Origin: Candidatus Woesearchaeota archaeon
GTDB lineage: Archaea > Nanobdellota > Nanobdellia > Woesearchaeales > WJKL01
Assembly: GCA_014729145.1 (NCBI GenBank)
Contig: WJKL01000010.1
Coordinates: 1-27,117, forward strand
DNA length: 27,117 nt
Reading direction: 5' to 3'
This document shows, one piece after another, positions 14,044-21,622 of this stretch. Within the stretch, counting starts at the first letter, position 1. Each line of letters starts with the position of its first letter. A program made the translations under genes and the position numbers. A model generated the notes under the pieces. That model was not told the origin of the DNA. It did no database searches and worked only from the letters and a program-made list of their open reading frames with translations.

Positions 14044-15315
14044 TTAAGGCCCCCTAAATCTGGTTCCTGCATATCTTGATTTAGTGCCTAACTCTTCCTC
14101 TATCCTCAACAGCTGGTTATACTTTGCAAGCCTCTCACTTCTGCACGGAGCTCCTGATTTTATCTGTCCCGCATTCAACCCCACCGCAAGGTCAGCAATA
14201 AAATCATCACACGTCTCTCCGCTCCTATGGCTGACCATAACTCCCCACTCTTTTTCCTGCGCTAATCTTGCTGCATCAATCGCTTCTGTTATATTTCCAA
14301 TCTGGTTAACCTTTAACAGCAAGGCATTGCAGCATTTTTTGTTTATCGCTTTTTGGATTCTTTTAACATTTGTACAAAGCAGATCATCTCCAACTATCTG
14401 CACCTCTTTTCCTGCGCTTTCTGTTAACTTAGTAAAATTATCAAAATCCTCCTGGTCAAAAGGATCTTCGATGCTTGCAATAGGATATTTTTCAATAAGG
14501 CCCTTATATACTACATTTAGATTCTTTCCTTTCAGTTTTTTGCCTTCAATATGATATTTTCCATTCCTGTAGAACTCAGAAGCAGCTGCATCCATAGCAA
14601 TCCTTACTTTTCTAACATATCCTGCATCTCTTATCGCCTTTTGCAGCAGCAAAATTGGATCATCAATCTTATTTAATGGAGGAGCAAATCCCCCTTCATC
14701 ACCCACATTCACCGCATTTAATCCATATTTTTCTTTTATTATCTTTTTCAGTATATGATATATCTCTGCTCCTATCCTTAATGCTTCTTTAAAATTCCTT
14801 GCTCCGACAGGCATGATCATATACTCCTGTATATCCAGCTTATTGCCTGCGTGCTTTCCGCCGTTTATCACATTAAAACTAGGAACAGGCATTGTTATCT
14901 TTTTAACCTTGGCTAATTCTGATATGTATGAATATAATGGAATGCCTCTTTCCAAAGCTCCTGCCTTACATACAGCCATACTCACTCCTAATATAGCATT
15001 GGCTCCCAGCTTTTTTTTATTTTCTGTTCCATCTAATTTAATCATAAGATCATCTATTTCTTTTTGCTTTTTGGCATCCATCCCTATCAATCTTTTGGCA
15101 ATCCTCTTATTAACATTATTAACTGCTTTTGAAACCCCTTTTCCATTGAATCTTTTTCCTTTATCTCTTAACTCCAAAGCTTCATGCACCCCTGTAGATG
15201 CTCCTGAAGGCACTTTTGCTCTTGCAAATGTTTTATTAGTCCATACGTCAACTTCTACTGTTGGATTTCCTCTTGAATCCAAAATCTCTCTTGCAATTAT
15301 CTTTTTTATTGCCAT
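14044..15315 (-). CDS. eno: enolase
   Basis: About 423 residues, full length. Converts 2-phosphoglycerate to phosphoenolpyruvate. Seen: REILDSRGNPTVEVDV at the N-terminus, the mobile loop PSGASTG, the HAGNKLDIQEYMI block, NVGDEGGFAPP (catalytic Glu), VRIAMDAAASEF (metal Asp), SIEDPFDQED (metal Glu), IVGDDL (metal Asp), ALLLKVNQIG (catalytic Lys) and VSHRSGET. All active-site residues appear intact. Start: ATGATG at 15318-15313; AAGGTGAT just upstream gives better spacing to the second ATG (15315), and the first overlaps the TGA stop of the preceding gene. Sits in one leftward operon with surface proteins and gpmI. Confidence 0.97.
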   Translation of the reverse strand: MAIKKIIAREILDSRGNPTVEVDVWTNKTFARAKVPSGASTGVHEALELRDKGKRFNGKGVSKAVNNVNKRIAKRLIGMDAKKQKEIDDLMIKLDGTENKKKLGANAILGVSMAVCKAGALERGIPLYSYISELAKVKKITMPVPSFNVINGGKHAGNKLDIQEYMIMPVGARNFKEALRIGAEIYHILKKIIKEKYGLNAVNVGDEGGFAPPLNKIDDPILLLQKAIRDAGYVRKVRIAMDAAASEFYRNGKYHIEGKKLKGKNLNVVYKGLIEKYPIASIEDPFDQEDFDNFTKLTESAGKEVQIVGDDLLCTNVKRIQKAINKKCCNALLLKVNQIGNITEAIDAARLAQEKEWGVMVSHRSGETCDDFIADLAVGLNAGQIKSGAPCRSERLAKYNQLLRIEEELGTKSRYAGTRFRGP

Positions 15316-17189
15316 CATATCACCTTAAATACTCTCCCGACCATCTCTTTAGACCATCCTTCTTCTAAAAGTCTTTTTTTGATCTGCTCTTTTGTAAATC
15401 CTTCATCCATGCATTTTTTTGTATAGTTTCTTAACTGGATCAGTGATTCACTGCTTGGCCTTTTTCTTTTCTTTTCATTTTCTAAATTTGATTTTGATTT
15501 TTTAATCTCATAAAATGCAAACCAAATCCCCCCTCCTAATATGATAATAGATAAAAATATCATTATCCAAAATAAAGCATTTCCTCCTTCACCTTCTTCA
15601 TCAGCAACAAATTTATCTCCAGTTTCTCTTTCTTCTCCTTGTCTGTAGATTTCATCAGAAGAAGTGATCACTTCAGGAACATAAGTGCAGGGTCTTGTTT
15701 CAGTACTGTCCTCTTCTCCACAGCCCATATCCCTGCATGTTCTTGTCTGTTTATTGTTTTGCTGGCATTTACCCCAGTTTCCACAGACATAGTTAGGTTC
15801 ACATTCACATTGCCTTAATGTAAGAAGTTTGTCTTCTGTAGTTCCACAGCTGTTCTCATCAGTGCAGGTTCTTGTCTGCTGCCCATTTATACATGAACTC
15901 CAGTTTCCGCAAACCCAATTTTCCAGACATTTGCATTCCCCGTCAATACAGGTTTCAATATCTGAATCACATCCCTCTATTAATTCCCATTCAAGACAAG
16001 GATCATCATCAATATCTTTGCATTCTCCAACTGAATTATTAAAGCATCCTGTTTCATTCTCTTCATCACATTCATCTTCACATTCCAGAACACAATCTCC
16101 ATCATCACATTCATACCATTCTTCACAGTCAGTTATATTTCCCCATTCATAACAGGAGTCAAAATCAATATCATAGAAATTCCCGCAGACCTGATAAGCA
16201 GTGTCATTATAGCAGGATCTTTTTCCTAATTTGCTGCATTCATCTTCACAGCTTAAACACATTCCTCTAACACAATTATTTGAAAAGCCGCTGCATGTTT
16301 GTGTTATTTCCCATCTTAAATAACCATATTCATCTCTCTGGCATTTTTGCACTGCTGTTTGATTATAACATTCTTTTATGTTCTCTTCCTCACAGTCATA
16401 ACTGCAGCCAGTGTCCGTATCCTTTAAAAAAAGCGTATCATTGTCTTGGTCATATAATAATTCATATATCATTCCTGTGTGGTTCAATATCATAGCTCTA
16501 TTTTTATATTGAATATTGTAAAATCTGTCATTTTCTATCTCTTTTATCTTAATATTAGTTCCGTCAAAATCAAGGAACAAAAACAATCTTTCACATTCTT
16601 CATCATAATTAGTTGCAAAATATCTTTCTTTTTCATCAGTGTTGAGGGCCAGATAATCTCCTTCTTTGTGCAGACAATCTTCTTCACAGCTTGCATAGTC
16701 TTCAGAACCTTCACAAACACTGTCTCCGCAGTAAACAGGGCAGTCTTTTGAAGTATCTTCCAGATATAGGGTCTTATTTACACTTTCAAATCTCATCTCA
16801 TAATCAACAGGTTCTTCTGGATATATATTATATGTAAAAACTAGACTGCATCCATTTTCATCACATTCTGATTCATTTACTTCAACAGGAGAATTTCCAG
16901 CAGCAGTTCCCGAGGTGTCTGTTATCCAAACCCCCTCACCATCTGCAAATTCAAATTTCAGCACTTTTTCACATACAGAATCATAATTTAGTGTAAATTC
17001 CTGCCCTTCTGCAATAACATCTCCTTCATCACATATATCTCCAGTGCAGTTCAATACCACAAAACCTGTTATTCCTGTTTTGTAATCTTTGGTATATTCA
17101 ATCACAAAAACACTTGAAAAAATAAACAAAATCCACAATAAAAATACAATCTTGCTTTCTGCTTTTCTTTTTTTGTCTTTGATGCTCAT
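15315..17189 (-). CDS. Cys-rich surface protein with thrombospondin-like repeats and cytoplasmic tail (624 aa)
   Basis: One membrane helix near the N-terminus (13-31, signal anchor or signal peptide), a long Cys-rich ectodomain, a second helix (about 538-560) and a basic cytoplasmic tail. In the ectodomain: CGDSVCEGSEDYASCEEDC (154-172); three tandem Cys modules (266-299, 314-355, 370-407) each built like C...C(Y/F)N...C...W...C; and two thrombospondin-type-1-like repeats (421-461, 464-501) with WVCGNWSSC and QTRTC. The tail ends in GFTKEQIKKRLLEEGWSKEMV, a helical motif recurrent in DPANN membrane proteins. Such domains are probably disulfide-bonded and suit adhesion or contact with another cell. 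Overlaps its neighbours by 4 bases on both sides. Confidence 0.88.
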   Translation of the reverse strand: MSIKDKKRKAESKIVFLLWILFIFSSVFVIEYTKDYKTGITGFVVLNCTGDICDEGDVIAEGQEFTLNYDSVCEKVLKFEFADGEGVWITDTSGTAAGNSPVEVNESECDENGCSLVFTYNIYPEEPVDYEMRFESVNKTLYLEDTSKDCPVYCGDSVCEGSEDYASCEEDCLHKEGDYLALNTDEKERYFATNYDEECERLFLFLDFDGTNIKIKEIENDRFYNIQYKNRAMILNHTGMIYELLYDQDNDTLFLKDTDTGCSYDCEEENIKECYNQTAVQKCQRDEYGYLRWEITQTCSGFSNNCVRGMCLSCEDECSKLGKRSCYNDTAYQVCGNFYDIDFDSCYEWGNITDCEEWYECDDGDCVLECEDECDEENETGCFNNSVGECKDIDDDPCLEWELIEGCDSDIETCIDGECKCLENWVCGNWSSCINGQQTRTCTDENSCGTTEDKLLTLRQCECEPNYVCGNWGKCQQNNKQTRTCRDMGCGEEDSTETRPCTYVPEVITSSDEIYRQGEERETGDKFVADEEGEGGNALFWIMIFLSIIILGGGIWFAFYEIKKSKSNLENEKKRKRPSSESLIQLRNYTKKCMDEGFTKEQIKKRLLEEGWSKEMVGRVFKVI

Positions 17190-17899
17190 CTTTTCTTTAC
17201 AAACCTTTTTGCTCTTCTGGTTATGCTAACAATAAATGCAATAACTAGTACTATAAACAAAGCCAGAATCCACAATCCTTTATCAACTTTCATAGGTTTT
17301 GGCTGCTCAATATCTGGAGCCTCTACACAGCTTCTTTTCTCTGCAGGCTTTTTTTCTTCCCTGCCGCATCCATTCAGATCAGTACATACTCTTGTCTGTT
17401 CCCCATCAACACATTCACTCCAGTCACTGCAATTCCAATTAGGTGTGCAGGATCTGTTTATCGCAGCCTTTGCTGCTGCAGTTGAAATATCTTTTCTTTT
17501 GCTTGCAGGTATATTTATGTCTTTTTTGTTGGTTATTGAATTAAAATAAGAAAACTCTACAGTTTTTATCCCTGCCAGATATACATCAACAGTATCACCA
17601 GGAGAATATCCTTCTACAGGAATGGTTGTTGGATCATCCATCTTAAAGGAAACAACAGGATATTTATCATCTTGGAGAGCAGCAGAGGCTATTTCAACTC
17701 TCCCCACCCTAAAACTGATGTCTGTTCCGTCTGGAAGTGAAGGATAAACATTTCCATAGGCCTTTATCTTGTTATAAGAAGCCCTTCCCGCAATATTTTC
17801 ATTAGCTACATTTATCATGCTTACTGTCAGTATTAAAACCCCAACAGCAAACAGCATAACTGAAAAAAGACTTTTTATTTCTTTTAATTTTTCTTTCAT
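17186..17899 (-). CDS. membrane protein with one thrombospondin-like repeat (237 aa)
   Basis: Start at ATG 17899, preceded by AAGGTGG; a GTG three codons upstream is the less likely alternative. A hydrophobic helix (about 11-27) and a second at about 206-224 flank an ectodomain. Its middle is beta-rich, and residues about 148-188 form one thrombospondin-like repeat with NWNCSDWSECVDGEQTRVC and a later CG...C, the same unit as in the next gene. The tail RRAKRFVKKR is basic, so C-terminus inside. Overlaps the 624-aa gene by 4 bases (ATGA). The shared repeat and coupling suggest the two proteins act together at the cell surface. Confidence 0.85.
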   Translation of the reverse strand: MKEKLKEIKSLFSVMLFAVGVLILTVSMINVANENIAGRASYNKIKAYGNVYPSLPDGTDISFRVGRVEIASAALQDDKYPVVSFKMDDPTTIPVEGYSPGDTVDVYLAGIKTVEFSYFNSITNKKDINIPASKRKDISTAAAKAAINRSCTPNWNCSDWSECVDGEQTRVCTDLNGCGREEKKPAEKRSCVEAPDIEQPKPMKVDKGLWILALFIVLVIAFIVSITRRAKRFVKKR

Positions 17900-17911
17900 G
17901 ATGACCACCTT

Positions 17912-18127
17912 TTAATTAAATCTAACTCCTTTATTTGTTTTGTTTGTTGATATTTGATTATTCTCATTTATTGGATTTTCATCTGTCTCATTATACTGCC
18001 TAAACATACATGCAGCGCAGCCGATCGGTTTTTCTTCGTCATATACCTCAAATGCAAGTATCGCTCCAGCCAGTAAAAGATATATCACTGATAATATGAT
18101 TGCCAGTTCTGCTTTTTTGTTTTTCAT
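17912..18127 (-). CDS. small exported/membrane protein (71 aa)
   Basis: A short protein with a basic start (MKNKK), one hydrophobic helix (about 8-26) and a polar Asn/Thr-rich tail of about 45 residues containing a CAAC pair. It is either a signal-anchored protein with its tail outside or a secreted peptide. Its ATG overlaps the TGA of the AbrB gene (4 bases) and the next gene begins 12 bases after its stop. No family recognised; support comes from operon position and the clear helix. Confidence 0.7.
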   Translation of the reverse strand: MKNKKAELAIILSVIYLLLAGAILAFEVYDEEKPIGCAACMFRQYNETDENPINENNQISTNKTNKGVRFN

Positions 18128-18315
18128 CTTTTTGAACTTTTGATATTACTTTTAACTTTTTTTTCAGAGGGAGATTCTATCTTCTCTAAAAATATTCCAT
18201 CTTTAGTTTTATACATCCAGAATGCAGCACCCTCTTCTATATTAAGTTCGTCCCTTATAGATTTAGGGATGACTATCTGTCCTCTTTTATCACACTGCAC
18301 TACTTTTGGTTTCAT
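18124..18315 (-). CDS. AbrB/MazE/SpoVT-type DNA-binding protein
   Basis: 63 residues. KVVQCDKRGQIVIPKSIRDEL then EGAAFWMYKTKDGIFLEKI is the swapped-hairpin AbrB fold (motif RGQIVIPKxIRxxL), with a basic tail (KKVKSNIKSSKR). Such proteins bind DNA as dimers; many are antitoxins or local repressors, but no toxin gene is adjacent here. It is the first gene of a six-gene operon running to phosphoglycerate mutase. Inverted sequence elements at 18314-18387 bracket its promoter, so it may control its own operon (inference). Confidence 0.92.
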   Translation of the reverse strand: MKPKVVQCDKRGQIVIPKSIRDELNIEEGAAFWMYKTKDGIFLEKIESPSEKKVKSNIKSSKR

Positions 18316-18387
18316 TCTGAAAATAAGAATATCAGTTAATCTGTTTTTTATACTTTATATTTTATCTAAATTTCTGATATTCAGAAT
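18314..18387. promoter_or_regulatory. promoter and inverted elements upstream of the AbrB operon
   Basis: ATTCTGA (18314-18320) and GAATATCAG (18327-18335) recur as their reverse complements in CTGATATTC (18374-18382) and TCAGAAT (18381-18387). On the minus strand a TATA-like AGTATAAAAAA lies between (about 18344-18354), 30-odd bases before the ATG at 18315. Arms either side of the TATA box look like a two-site operator. Confidence 0.45.
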
Positions 18388-18471
18388 AAAAATAGAATTA
18401 AACTATATAAATATTTTGGTTTATATGTTTATAAAGATAAAAATAATAAGAAATAGGATTATTTTAGAAGC

Positions 18472-19269
18472 CTATCCTATATAGCTCATCTCTCCTTCTC
18501 CAATCTTCCCTTTAAGCTTCTTCATCGCTGTCTTTCTGCTTACTTCCTGCAGTTCTTCGGTCTTTTTCATCATCTCTTTTTCTAGATCTTTTATCTCTTT
18601 GTCCAGATCTTCAAGCCTGACATTAAGCCCTGTCTTCTTGTTGAGTATCTTTAATATCTCTCTTGCACCTTTTACACCGAGATACATGGGATGTCCATAT
18701 GTTTCTGCCAGTAAAGATATAGCAGAGATATTTTTTTTGTCTGCCAGCCCCAATAACAAACCTGAAACACCCACTATAGGACCTACTACACCATAGATAT
18801 TTTCATCAATTTTTGTTCCTTTCTTGTATTTTTTGATTATCTTCTTGTTGTTTCCTGTACAGTAAACCTTTGGTTTTTTAGGCACCTCCTGTAATCCGAT
18901 GCCCCCCAATGTTATTATCTCTGCTCCTTTATATTTTTCTAAGATATCTAATATCTCTTCGCTGAACTCATAACAGCTTACCTCATCTATCGGCTGTACA
19001 TCCCCTGCTAGAAATACAAGGTCACTGCCTTTTTTCATCTTTTTGTAATATATCTCTATCTTCGGCAGCTCAACCAGGTTATTTTCATTAACAAAAACAG
19101 AATGCGGGAAAGTATATGAAAATAATTCATAAAGTTTTTTAGCTTTTAGTTCGTCTATCAAAAAATCTACAGTTACCTTTCCTACATTTCCTATACCAGG
19201 CAGACCTTCGATCAATATCGGTTTTTTTAATTTTGGTTTTTTTCCAAATTGTTTTATTTTCCAGCTCAT
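18472..19269 (-). CDS. PAC2-family protein of the L44e/aIF2-alpha/Nop10 cluster
   Basis: 265 residues with PILIEGLPGIGNVGKVTVDFLIDEL (about 17-41), the PAC2 signature, then PHSVFVNENNLVELP, LVFLAGDVQPID, IITLGGIGLQEVPKKPKVYC and GVVGPIVGVSGLLLGLA. The C-terminal 60 residues form a charged helix ending MSYIG. In many archaea this PAC2 gene follows nop10, as here: its ATG overlaps the nop10 TGA by 4 bases. It is a different subgroup from the PAC2 protein at 10072-10785. Probably a chaperone in proteasome assembly or an associated role; exact function not established from sequence. Confidence 0.94.
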   Translation of the reverse strand: MSWKIKQFGKKPKLKKPILIEGLPGIGNVGKVTVDFLIDELKAKKLYELFSYTFPHSVFVNENNLVELPKIEIYYKKMKKGSDLVFLAGDVQPIDEVSCYEFSEEILDILEKYKGAEIITLGGIGLQEVPKKPKVYCTGNNKKIIKKYKKGTKIDENIYGVVGPIVGVSGLLLGLADKKNISAISLLAETYGHPMYLGVKGAREILKILNKKTGLNVRLEDLDKEIKDLEKEMMKKTEELQEVSRKTAMKKLKGKIGEGEMSYIG

Positions 19270-19442
19270 ATTAAACCCCTTTCCCTTAAATCTTTTTCTT
19301 TTGCTTTTCTTCGATATTTTCCAACTTTGTCAGTAGGATCATATTTTGCAGGTTTTGGATTCTTTGTCGCAGAACCGCATTTTGAACATTTTTCCTGCAT
19401 TGTATATTCATCACATTTTTCACATTTCAGAATATGCTTCAT
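19266..19442 (-). CDS. nop10: H/ACA ribonucleoprotein subunit Nop10
   Basis: A 58-residue protein read leftward from the ATG at 19442: MKHILKCEKCDEYTMQEKCS and on through KCGSATKNPKPAKYDP and KYRRKAK. The C-x2-C...C-x2-C zinc ribbon followed by the P-x-K/R-Y/F-S/D-P stretch and a basic helix is diagnostic of archaeal Nop10, which binds Cbf5 in the H/ACA pseudouridylation complex. Length is normal. A TATA-like TTTTTATAT is centred about 26 nt upstream (near 19468), so it has its own promoter, unlike the usual arrangement behind aIF2-alpha. Stop codon overlaps the PAC2 start. Confidence 0.95.
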   Translation of the reverse strand: MKHILKCEKCDEYTMQEKCSKCGSATKNPKPAKYDPTDKVGKYRRKAKEKDLRERGLI

Positions 19443-19564
19443 TATTCTGCTAATATCTCCTTCATATAAAAAGCTTTTGAACGATTATTCAACAATAAAA
19501 CTTCAACTCAATTCAAAGCCTACAATAGGTTTTTAAATATATAATTATTATCTTCTATAATAAA

Positions 19565-20164
19565 ATGACAAACAAAGAAAAATTCCTGCTGATCTCCTTA
19601 AGCGAAAACAAGGCAAAACAGCTTTCGCAGACCATAGCCAACAAGACCTGCAGAAAGATACTTGATTATCTTGCTGACAAGGAAGCGACAGAATCAGAAC
19701 TGGCTGAAAAACTGGATATTCCTATTTCTACAGTGCATTACAACATCAAGCAGCTGCAGAAAGCAGGCCTGGTAGCTGCAGAAGAATATCATTATTCTGA
19801 AAAAGGAAAAGAAGTCAACCATTACAAGCTTGCAAACAAATATATCATCATAGCTCCAAAATCAACTTACGGGATAAAAGAAAAACTAAAATCAGTCCTT
19901 CCAGTTGTTTTGATCATAGCAGCAGGAACAGCTTTTATCCAGTTCTTTAACAAAAATACAGTTAGATTCGCTTCAGTCCAGGAGAAAGCTTTAAAGATTG
20001 AAGAACAGGCTGCTGCAGATACAATAAGGGCAGCAGCAGATTATACTCCATCAATAGCTGACAAATTTTCTTGGTTCTCAAACATAGCTCTGTGGTTCTT
20101 TATAGGAGCATCTGCAGCCTTGATATTCTATCTTTTGATTGACTGGTTCAGAAACAGGAAATAA
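19565..20164 (+). CDS. membrane-bound winged-helix (ArsR-like) regulator
   Basis: 199 residues. About 22-90 is an ArsR-type winged helix: CRKILDYLADKEATESELAEKL, then PISTVHYNIKQLQKAGLV as the recognition helix and a wing around YHYSEKGKEVNHYKL. Two hydrophobic helices follow (about 110-127 and 172-192), separated by about 45 residues rich in Ala and Glu that should be outside. A one-component membrane regulator is the natural reading; the signal and target are unknown. A TATA-like TTTTAAATATATA at 19530-19542 is its promoter. It lies head-on against aif2-alpha (3-base gap) and back-to-back with nop10, splitting a cluster that is normally contiguous. Confidence 0.88.
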   Translation: MTNKEKFLLISLSENKAKQLSQTIANKTCRKILDYLADKEATESELAEKLDIPISTVHYNIKQLQKAGLVAAEEYHYSEKGKEVNHYKLANKYIIIAPKSTYGIKEKLKSVLPVVLIIAAGTAFIQFFNKNTVRFASVQEKALKIEEQAAADTIRAAADYTPSIADKFSWFSNIALWFFIGASAALIFYLLIDWFRNRK

Positions 20165-20167
20165 TCT

Positions 20168-20950
20168 TTATTCTTTTCTCTCAAACTCTCCTTCTCCGTC
20201 GTGCTTCTCTATATATTTGATTGCAGATTCAGTGTTGTTTTCAAGAATCTTCTCAGCAGTCTTATAGTCAGGTGCTGTTACAATAACATTATATTTTCCT
20301 GCCCCTGCATAATTTATATTTGTATGCCCTTTTCCTAATTTGACTGCTCTTTTTAGGGTCTTTTTTATTATATCTAGTCCGTTTGAAGCGTCTGATTTAA
20401 GGCTTAAGATGCCTTTTATCTGAACTTCAGAAGGTTTTATCTTTTCTTTTACAATTTCTGTTAATTCATCAGCAATCTTATCCTCTATACCCAGTTTCTT
20501 CAGGTCCAGCTCCTTGTCCACAACATCATTAAAGCACTGATGGATGTATTCATATTTTTCAAAAACTTTGCTGCTTATCTTTTCATATACTTCACTCAAA
20601 TTTTTCCCCAGCTTTTTTGCAACCCCTTCTATTATCTTTTCAGCTTTCTGTTCTTGTTTAATTTCACTGCTTTTCTTCCTTCTCTGGCCTTCATTTACTC
20701 TTCTTAGGCTCAGATCAATATGGCCTTTTTTTTCATCTATTCTAAGAACCTTGCAGATTACTTTCTTGCCTTCCTGAACATAATCTCTTATATTCCTTAT
20801 CCTTCCGGGGCTGACTTCAGAAATATGTATCATCCCTGATCTTCTGTCATATTCATCAAGAGTCGCAAAGACAGAATGATGTTTTACGCTTGTTACTGTG
20901 CAAAGAACTAGTTCATCTTCCTCGGGCATGCCTTCCTTTTTATACAGCAT
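20168..20950 (-). CDS. eif2a: translation initiation factor aIF2 subunit alpha
   Basis: 260 residues. S1 OB-fold at about 12-88 (LVLCTVTSVKHHSVFATLDEY, then GMIHISEVSPGRIRNIRDYV, GKKVICKVLRID and HIDLSLRRV), a helical domain about 90-175, and an alpha/beta domain (KGILSLKSDASNGLDIIKKT, then YNVIVTAPDYKTAEKIL) which contacts the gamma subunit. The trimer delivers initiator tRNA to the small ribosomal subunit. Length matches archaeal members. The ATG at 20950 directly abuts the stop of rps27e, and the order L44e-S27e-aIF2-alpha is the standard archaeal one. Confidence 0.97.
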   Translation of the reverse strand: MLYKKEGMPEEDELVLCTVTSVKHHSVFATLDEYDRRSGMIHISEVSPGRIRNIRDYVQEGKKVICKVLRIDEKKGHIDLSLRRVNEGQRRKKSSEIKQEQKAEKIIEGVAKKLGKNLSEVYEKISSKVFEKYEYIHQCFNDVVDKELDLKKLGIEDKIADELTEIVKEKIKPSEVQIKGILSLKSDASNGLDIIKKTLKRAVKLGKGHTNINYAGAGKYNVIVTAPDYKTAEKILENNTESAIKYIEKHDGEGEFERKE

Positions 20951-21136
20951 TTACTCAAGAACCTCCAGAATTCTGGATTTGATCTTGCTTTTTCCTCCGC
21001 TGGGCTCTGCCAATTCTTTTCCGCATACTAAACATTTCACTTTGGTGCTTGAGTTACCAAATATGATCTGTTCATTCTTGCATTTTGGGCACCTTACTTT
21101 TACGAATTTACTTTTAGTTTCTTTTATATCTGACAT
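20951..21136 (-). CDS. rps27e: ribosomal protein S27e
   Basis: 61 residues. FVKVRCPKCKNEQIIFGNSS then VKCLVCGKELAEPSGGK gives the four-cysteine zinc ribbon (C-x2-C ... C-x2-C) and the GG-K tail typical of archaeal S27e. Small-subunit component. It lies 17 bases after rpl44e and is immediately followed by aif2-alpha with no spacer. Confidence 0.96.
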   Translation of the reverse strand: MSDIKETKSKFVKVRCPKCKNEQIIFGNSSTKVKCLVCGKELAEPSGGKSKIKSRILEVLE

Positions 21137-21153
21137 ATGATCACCAGTTAAGA

Positions 21154-21471
21154 TTATTTAAACTCGATTCTTTTTGCTCTTATCCCTTTTTTTTGAGTAT
21201 GGGTTTTCTTGCATTCCTTGCATGTATATCTCAAATCAGTCTTCTTGCTTACTTTCTTTCCTGTCATCTTAAACTTTGTGATAGCAGGTCTTGAATATCT
21301 TCCTAAATTACCATGGCCTCTGGCAGCCCCTCTTTTCTTTGCTCTTTTCTTGCTTCCATAGCTCATAGTATGAACACTTCCAAATGTTTTCTTCTTGGCA
21401 TTAGACACCTTGTGCTCTGTATGTTTCTTGCAATATTTACAATATCTTCTCATAGTCTTTGGAATTTTCAT
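21154..21471 (-). CDS. rpl44e: ribosomal protein L44e
   Basis: 105 residues, highly basic: MKIPKTMRRYCKYCKKHTEH, then SYGSKKRAKKRGAARGHGN and SRPAITKFKMTGKKVSKKTD, ending in LRYTCKECKKTHTQKKG. The two C-x2-C pairs form the zinc site. Large-subunit protein near the E site. First gene of the cluster, with a TATA box about 28 nt upstream giving a leaderless message. Confidence 0.97.
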   Translation of the reverse strand: MKIPKTMRRYCKYCKKHTEHKVSNAKKKTFGSVHTMSYGSKKRAKKRGAARGHGNLGRYSRPAITKFKMTGKKVSKKTDLRYTCKECKKTHTQKKGIRAKRIEFK

Positions 21472-21495
21472 ATGAATATGAGAATTTATAGGGCA

Positions 21496-21503
21496 TTTAT
21501 AAA
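21496..21503 (-). promoter_or_regulatory. TATA box of the rpl44e operon
   Basis: TTTATAAA, centred about 28 nt before the ATG at 21471 on the minus strand. A strong archaeal promoter for the ribosomal/aIF2 operon. Confidence 0.65.
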
Positions 21504-21562
21504 GGTTTCTGAATTAGAATAATTTAGAGTACATATTAAGCTTTAATCTTGTTTGAAAGTTT

Positions 21563-21578
21563 GTTGAGCTTGCTCAAC
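21563..21578. other. perfect 7-bp inverted repeat, possible hairpin
   Basis: GTTGAGC (21563-21569) and GCTCAAC (21572-21578) flank TT, between the 3' end of the 178-aa gene and the rpl44e promoter. It may be a transcript-end hairpin. The surrounding 19 bases resemble 22921-22939 (16 of 19). Confidence 0.35.
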
Positions 21579-21622
21579 TTTACTTTGCTTATGTTGGTTT
21601 CTAAACTCTGAATTTTAGAACT

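Noticed and set aside
14084..15328. Long plus-strand frames (156 and 171 codons) opposite enolase
   Set aside because: Antisense shadows of a fully conserved enolase gene; no start signals and low-quality amino acid make-up.
15829..16152. Plus-strand Ser/His-rich frame opposite the Cys-rich surface protein
   Set aside because: Mirror of the acidic Glu/Asp/Cys codons on the true strand.
18124..18315. Toxin-antitoxin pair built on the AbrB-type gene
   Set aside because: The overlapping downstream gene is a small membrane-anchored protein with no PIN, MazF or other toxin motif.
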